DNA from: an uncultured Bdellovibrio sp.
Lineage (GTDB): Bacteria > Bdellovibrionota > Bdellovibrionia > Bdellovibrionales > Bdellovibrionaceae
Reading direction: 5' to 3'
Length of the DNA: 15,041 nt
NCBI GenBank assembly: GCA_946482355.1
Contig: CAMLRE010000008.1
Span: 1-15,041 of the forward strand
A program made the position numbers and the translations under genes. The notes under the pieces are model-generated. The model was not told where the DNA came from, did not search any database, and saw nothing but the letters and a program-made list of their open reading frames with translations. Numbering within the stretch: position 1 is the stretch's first letter; each line of letters begins with the position of its first letter. Shown here piece by piece: positions 7,482 to 12,536 of the stretch.

Positions 7482-10400
7482 TTATTCGCTTTTAGGTCGG
7501 CAGAAAGCGGCTTCAGGATCTTTCTGACACAGATAATTTTTAAGAGCTTTGTTCTCTTCTTCTAAATTTGAGACTTTTTCACGAAGCACTTGGCTTTCGG
7601 TATTCCATTTATGATACAGCTCTTTAATTGCATTGAACATTGTCCAAATGATCGAGTCATTTGTTACGTGTAAAAATCCTTTTTCATCAATAGCTGTAGC
7701 TTCCGGAATATTTTTTTGAATTTCTTGCGCGATAATACCCACGTACTCTTTTTCAGATGGTAAACCTAAAGCATTATCTTTTTTATAATTGAAATAAATC
7801 GGATTAATATTTTCAATTGCCGCAAGACCACGCGTAAATGGCGCGCGTACATCTTTTAAACGTCGGTCTGAAGCAATAGTCCAAGTACTTGTACCTGGCT
7901 TCGCCGCTGAATCGGTCGAAAGCTCAAGTTGATAGCCTGGATTATTTACGCCAATACCTACGCGGCCCGTGTTTTTGATCGATATAATATCAGGATTAGC
8001 TGTTGTACCTTGTCTGATAAAGAAACCCGCACCATCAACACCTTGGTAAAATTTTTGTGTCGTATCGCCTTCTTCGAACACAATCACCGGTGCTGTTGTA
8101 TCTTTGATATGAAGTTTGAATTCAGGAGAAGCTGTGCTTAGACCTACTTTACCATTTTGATCGATCACCATTTGTTGTCCTGTAGTTAACGAGTTATCAC
8201 CTTTCGTGTAAAAACTCATCTGACCACCGTAACCGTTGGCGCCACCAGTACCCACTAACGAAACATTAATAAAACCACTATACAACTGAGTTCCGTTATT
8301 TGTATTTACGAAGTGAACGGCACCGACTCTATCACCTGCGGCAAGCGGTGTTTTTTGATTCGCCAAAGTAAGAGCAGCTGCACCACCTGCCGTTGTCGGC
8401 GTAGCTGCGACCGCTAAAACATTCCACTTATTCGTTGTTAAGTTAGCATCGCCAAATGTAGGATTGATAGTGCCAAGCCCCATGTTGCCAGTATCAGTTT
8501 CAAACATGGCTATATTGCGTGTTGATGCTGTTTCACTCGCTCCATGACCACCACGAATTAAAAATTCGCCGCGATTAGCACCAAAAGCACCTGTGTGAAC
8601 ATTTAAATAAGTAATACCGTCATCGGTATCACTTTCTAAAGACATACCATAACCAGATGTTGCAAAAATATTTCCACTCGCGACTGCGATACGACCCGAT
8701 GTTGAAGCATCAACATGAAGTTTTTCCAATGGTGTTGCGGTACCAATACCCACAAAACCCGTTTCACGAATTGTTAAAACATCTGTCGGAGCAGACGCTG
8801 CACCTAATTGAAAGTAAAAACCTAAATTTCCGGCCGCTCCGCCCGAACCATCATGAAAGGTTTGCAAATATAATGGTTTTTTATTTCCTTCATCTGAATT
8901 ACCACGCAGATACAATCCCGTTTGAGTTGCATCACCGCCGTATGTTTCTAAGTACTGAACATTATTATAGCCTGTACGGGTTGAACGAATCGCACCACTG
9001 ACGACGTCAAACATCGCATCAGGGGCCGTGGTATTAACACCAATAGAACCACTGGCTGAAATATACATGCGTGTAGTTGAACTTGTCGCTAAATGAATTG
9101 GATTTGCTTGATAGTTCAATAACCAAGTTCCGTTAGCGCCGGTGCTGCCATCGCCGATATACCAAACACCGGTACCCGAAGCATCTTTGGCACGAATATA
9201 CGAAGAAAAATTAACATCTGTATTTACGCTATCGTTATCACGCATGATAATCGTTTCACCGCCAGCATTAGCGATGTCTAACGCCGCTGCTGCTGATGTT
9301 ACACCGATACCCAGATTTCCGTTAAAAGAAGCATAATCAGATAAAAACCTGATATCCGCTAGATTTAAAGCACCGAACGCACGACTGAATTTTAATTTAG
9401 CCGTCGTGTCTGTCGAACTTACACCTGCTTGAATATAATTATAACCGTCAGTGTATTTTGTTAAAAATCTAAAATTACTATTCACGCCGTCATTAGCACC
9501 GAATAGAACAGAGTTATTATCAGTTATACCTACGTGCAATTTGACTGATGGCGCACTTACCCCAATACCTACATTGCCATTCGAATTTAAAATAAGCTGA
9601 TCGGCATTCCATGCACCGCCACCGCTGGTCTTAGTTTGTAAAACTAAATTATTACCAACGTTACCGGTGTTAGTTTGTACTGTTGAAATAGCTGCATTAC
9701 CAAAACCATCGTAATTAGAAAACATGACTGTATTCAACGCACCCGAAGTGGTGTTTGTGTTTTGTAAGATCATCGTTGATGAAACTAACGAAATAGCTGT
9801 AGCAGCACTATTTCCTGCCACGTGTAAACGAGCCGTTGGTGAAGCTAAACCAATACCCACATTACCCAAAGAATTAATAATCATTCGATCAGCGGTTGTG
9901 CCACTTGCTGTGGTTTGAAAACGTAAATCTGCACTTTGCGAACTGCTATAATCAGCTTCTGCAATTGATCTGATAATTGCACCGTAACCCAGCGTACTTG
10001 AGTTTTGTCCTCTGAACGCTATAGCTCCTAACGTATCACCTGCTAAAACCGAAGTTCTAGACGCCGGTGTACCACGTGATTTCGCTAAATTGATTTGTGC
10101 ATATGTTCCTGTTGAATTGTTATTTGTAGCTTCAAGCATCACATCATCGCCATAAGCTGTGCCATCACCGATAATTGTTAAACGACGATCTGGATCATCA
10201 GTACCGATTCCTGTGTAGCCGCCGCCTTCAACGACGAACTGTGTGCCACTGACATTTTTAAGTTTCAGTAAATCCCAAGCTGTGTTGTTTCCAAGATCTG
10301 CTGTAAAGCCGCGTTCTCCACCAGCGTAGGCATCACTTGCGTTATTGTAAGTAGCACCTGTTCCATACAAGTACATTAAACTTGCCGCAGAAAAATAACT

Positions 10401-12386
10401 TGAAGTGTGGATCGTTCCTGAAACATTTAAATTTCCACCGATGTTGGCTGCTCCTGCCACACCCAAACCGCCATTCACAACCAGAGCACCTGTTTGCGAA
10501 TTTGTTGAAGCTGTTGTAGCTGAAACAATCACACTGCCAGCTCCGTTATTTGGAGTTAAAACAAGATTGCCTGCTGAATTGATCGCCGATGTATTATCAA
10601 TTGATCCACTTGTTGAAGCTGTGGCAATTGTGCGGCGAATATTATTTCCATCAGTGACGTAATAATTAATTCCGTCGTACTCAATAGTTCCTGATTGCGG
10701 TGATGTTAATAAAGTTCCGCTTGATAATTTAAGTGAAGCCACTGTCGAAGTTCCTGCGGCTAAATGTAAAAGGCCCTCGGGAGAAGTTACCCCAACACCA
10801 ACTCGCCCTGAATCTGTAATGCGCATTTTTTCAGTGCGTGTTGTTCCGCTATTCACTGTGGTTTCAAAAACAATCGACGCGCCTTGAGCTGTGTCTGTCC
10901 AACTTTCAGAAGCTTTAATAGCAATCATACCACGCGTTGCAGGAGAAAATCCTGTTGCGCCGTAACCTCTGGCACCAAAAGTTCCCAGATAATCATTTGC
11001 TAAAACAGCCGTTGGCGAAGCCGACGTACCACGCGCTTTACGAGTGGCGAGACCTGGAGCTCCTGTGGTATTTGAATAGCCATCTAAAATAATATTTGTC
11101 GCAGCATCATCTGAAATATGCAATCTGCCAATCGGAGCCGTAGTTCCAATACCTACGTTACCCGCGGTGTAGTTAATTGTTGTTCCTGATGTTGTCCACT
11201 GAGATGAAACCACCGAGCCAGAAGCTTGTGGTGTGTAACCTAAAGCAGTTGTTACATCAGATGATGATAAAGAATTTAATGTAGCTAAATTGCCTAAACC
11301 TAAATTCGCACGCGCCACAGTGGCCGAGGCTAAATCAGATAAGTTGCTGGCTTTTAGCAAATAAGTTCCCGACGCAGCATTATTAGCCGGTGTGTAACCT
11401 AAAGCCGCAATCACCGCAGCACTTGTCGCATTCATTTTATTTGCAAACGTTTGATAATCGGCATTCGATAAAAGGCCCGCTGTCACTGAAGCTGAAGCCG
11501 CCAGTGGCAAATTAAATGTGTGAACACCGTTGCTAGTTTGAATCGTTGGTACAACTCCAGCAATGCCCAAAGAAAAGCTTTGCGTACTGCTCGTCGAACC
11601 ATTAATTGAAGTGATGACCGACGCTGCCAGAGCTGTATACGAACTTGTTAAACTGTTCACCGCAGCCGTAACTGTTGAAAACGAAGCCGTTGTAGTGAAT
11701 GACGAAGAAAGTGTTGCCGGGTTTGCCGGTGTATAACCAAGAGCTGATGTTACATCAGTTGAAGTCACTGTGTACGAAGCTCCGCCACCACCGCCTGCGG
11801 TAATACAAGAAAAAGTAGCGCCGTTAAAATTTAACGCCTGCGAAGCTCCGCAAGTAGGAATTGTTGAATACTCAACAAAACTTGAATCCGCTTTGCCGTT
11901 AAGTAAAATTGAGTCTTCTGACTTACCGGCGTACATTGCATACGGTACCGCATTGATCGCCATAGCTGGTAATGTTTGCCAACCGTTACCATCATTAAAC
12001 TGCATCACGATTTTACGATTGTCGGTTGAAACCGGAGTGTAAATACCCGGTGACTGGCACGAATACGAAGTTGTAGAGTTATCAAAAACCGAAGTAATCG
12101 TTGTTGAGCTTGAGGGATATGAACGAACACCGCTTCCTAAAGAAAAAGAAATTAATCCACCGCTGTTAGCCATATTCACAGCCGCATAATTTTCAACATA
12201 AATAACACATGACCCGGTCGGATCTAAAATTGTAAAACGAAAAGCAACGTTATTGGCTTCAAGCGGATAACCATCGGGTTTAACAATACGAGCTTGATAT
12301 GTAGTTCGTCCTGGTGCCGCAAATACGTTTGCCGCAACCACCAGCGAAAAGATCAGAAAATAGAAAAACTTCTGCACACGAACCAC
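7482..12386 (-). CDS. Giant exported fibre protein with phage-fibre segments and C-terminal S74 chaperone (MAT-like)
   Basis: 1634 residues. The Sec signal peptide ends near residue 23 (VFA before APG). The N-terminal domain (about 26-156) closely follows the neighbouring 1719-residue fibre, with Cys60, Cys110, Cys179, Cys194 and a Gly run near 198-202. Next come ALGYTP segments and a typical phage tail-fibre stretch (about 318-390: SDLASATVARANLGLG). Eleven G-x-V-G-I-G shaft motifs follow, separated by sandwich-like modules, two being copies of the same roughly 110-residue RGT-ASP module. There are no NTAIG heads. The C terminus is Peptidase_S74 with SDRRLK dyad Ser1506/Lys1511, a coiled coil, and a tail with Cys1620 and Cys1629. 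The first GTG (12386) is chosen because it aligns with the neighbour's GTG after the shared leader; a second GTG at 12377 is possible. Likely a trimeric surface adhesin; its ligand is unknown. Confidence 0.92.
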   Translation of the reverse strand: MVRVQKFFYFLIFSLVVAANVFAAPGRTTYQARIVKPDGYPLEANNVAFRFTILDPTGSCVIYVENYAAVNMANSGGLISFSLGSGVRSYPSSSTTITSVFDNSTTSYSCQSPGIYTPVSTDNRKIVMQFNDGNGWQTLPAMAINAVPYAMYAGKSEDSILLNGKADSSFVEYSTIPTCGASQALNFNGATFSCITAGGGGGASYTVTSTDVTSALGYTPANPATLSSSFTTTASFSTVTAAVNSLTSSYTALAASVITSINGSTSSTQSFSLGIAGVVPTIQTSNGVHTFNLPLAASASVTAGLLSNADYQTFANKMNATSAAVIAALGYTPANNAASGTYLLKASNLSDLASATVARANLGLGNLATLNSLSSSDVTTALGYTPQASGSVVSSQWTTSGTTINYTAGNVGIGTTAPIGRLHISDDAATNIILDGYSNTTGAPGLATRKARGTSASPTAVLANDYLGTFGARGYGATGFSPATRGMIAIKASESWTDTAQGASIVFETTVNSGTTRTEKMRITDSGRVGVGVTSPEGLLHLAAGTSTVASLKLSSGTLLTSPQSGTIEYDGINYYVTDGNNIRRTIATASTSGSIDNTSAINSAGNLVLTPNNGAGSVIVSATTASTNSQTGALVVNGGLGVAGAANIGGNLNVSGTIHTSSYFSAASLMYLYGTGATYNNASDAYAGGERGFTADLGNNTAWDLLKLKNVSGTQFVVEGGGYTGIGTDDPDRRLTIIGDGTAYGDDVMLEATNNNSTGTYAQINLAKSRGTPASRTSVLAGDTLGAIAFRGQNSSTLGYGAIIRSIAEADYSSSQSADLRFQTTASGTTADRMIINSLGNVGIGLASPTARLHVAGNSAATAISLVSSTMILQNTNTTSGALNTVMFSNYDGFGNAAISTVQTNTGNVGNNLVLQTKTSGGGAWNADQLILNSNGNVGIGVSAPSVKLHVGITDNNSVLFGANDGVNSNFRFLTKYTDGYNYIQAGVSSTDTTAKLKFSRAFGALNLADIRFLSDYASFNGNLGIGVTSAAAALDIANAGGETIIMRDNDSVNTDVNFSSYIRAKDASGTGVWYIGDGSTGANGTWLLNYQANPIHLATSSTTRMYISASGSIGVNTTAPDAMFDVVSGAIRSTRTGYNNVQYLETYGGDATQTGLYLRGNSDEGNKKPLYLQTFHDGSGGAAGNLGFYFQLGAASAPTDVLTIRETGFVGIGTATPLEKLHVDASTSGRIAVASGNIFATSGYGMSLESDTDDGITYLNVHTGAFGANRGEFLIRGGHGASETASTRNIAMFETDTGNMGLGTINPTFGDANLTTNKWNVLAVAATPTTAGGAAALTLANQKTPLAAGDRVGAVHFVNTNNGTQLYSGFINVSLVGTGGANGYGGQMSFYTKGDNSLTTGQQMVIDQNGKVGLSTASPEFKLHIKDTTAPVIVFEEGDTTQKFYQGVDGAGFFIRQGTTANPDIISIKNTGRVGIGVNNPGYQLELSTDSAAKPGTSTWTIASDRRLKDVRAPFTRGLAAIENINPIYFNYKKDNALGLPSEKEYVGIIAQEIQKNIPEATAIDEKGFLHVTNDSIIWTMFNAIKELYHKWNTESQVLREKVSNLEEENKALKNYLCQKDPEAAFCRPKSE
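9813..10133 (-). repeat. RGT-ASP fibre module, copy B
   Basis: It encodes a module running from NNNSTGTYAQ through KSRGTPASRTSVLAGD, LGAIAFRG, an AEAD segment and LRFQTTASGTTADRM to the shaft motif GNVGIGLASP. Copies with the same order of motifs occur at 10752-11084 (same gene) and 13749-14085 (neighbouring gene). Such modules are frequent in S74 fibre proteins. Confidence 0.8.
10612..10760 (-). repeat. LK-SSG / IEYDG module in the second fibre
   Basis: It encodes AAGTSTVASLKLSSG, LLTSPQSGTIEYDG, a YYVTDG turn and RRTIATAS. The partner at 14566-14714 in the third fibre encodes APLKFTSG, LLTTPASGSLEYDG, LYFTNG and RRAIITGT. The order and spacing of motifs are the same, so this is a shared building block. 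Confidence 0.75.
10752..11084 (-). repeat. RGT-ASP fibre module, copy A
   Basis: It begins DGYSNTTGAPG, continues with KARGTSASPTAVLAND, LGTFGARGYG, an ASESW segment and IVFETTVNSGTTRTEKM, and ends in GRVGVGVTSP. The opening DGYSNTTG resembles DNYSNTTG of copy C in the neighbouring gene more than it resembles copy B of its own gene. Confidence 0.8.
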
Positions 12387-12387
12387 A

Positions 12388-12399
12388 GTAACTTATCGG
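12388..12399 (-). promoter_or_regulatory. Leader motif shared with the other complete fibre gene
   Basis: The coding strand reads CCGATAAGTTACT directly before the GTG at 12386. It is the partner of the leader at 7366-7379 and argues that this GTG, not the one three codons later, is the true start. Confidence 0.5.
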
Positions 12400-12419
12400 A
12401 ATTTCTGGATTTTTTTTAA

Positions 12420-12448
12420 GTTATTAACTGGCAGTTTGTAGATTTCAA
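12420..12448 (-). promoter_or_regulatory. Weak candidate promoter of the 1634-residue fibre gene
   Basis: TTGAAA (12448-12443) matches the -35 at five of six positions. A poor -10, AATAAC (12425-12420), lies 17 bases on. Transcription would start near 12413 and leave a leader of about 27 bases. The whole gap of 150 bases (12387-12536) holds no open frame that I would call a gene. Confidence 0.3.
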
Positions 12449-12452
12449 GACC

Positions 12453-12518
12453 CTTAAATTTGAATAGAGTATTTTTTCTTAAATTAGAGTCTGTACTTCA
12501 GTCGCGAAATCTTAATTT
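12453..12518 (-). repeat. Three AT-rich direct repeats upstream of a fibre promoter
   Basis: On the plus strand CTTAAATT occurs at 12453-12460 and 12478-12485, and CTTAATTT at 12511-12518. Each is followed within a few bases by GAGT, GAGT or GAGA. The start-to-start spacings are 25 and 33 bases. They sit just upstream of the candidate -35 and could be binding sites, though AT-rich repeats of this length can arise by chance. Confidence 0.3.
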
Positions 12519-12536
12519 GAGACAACTGTTAATTGG

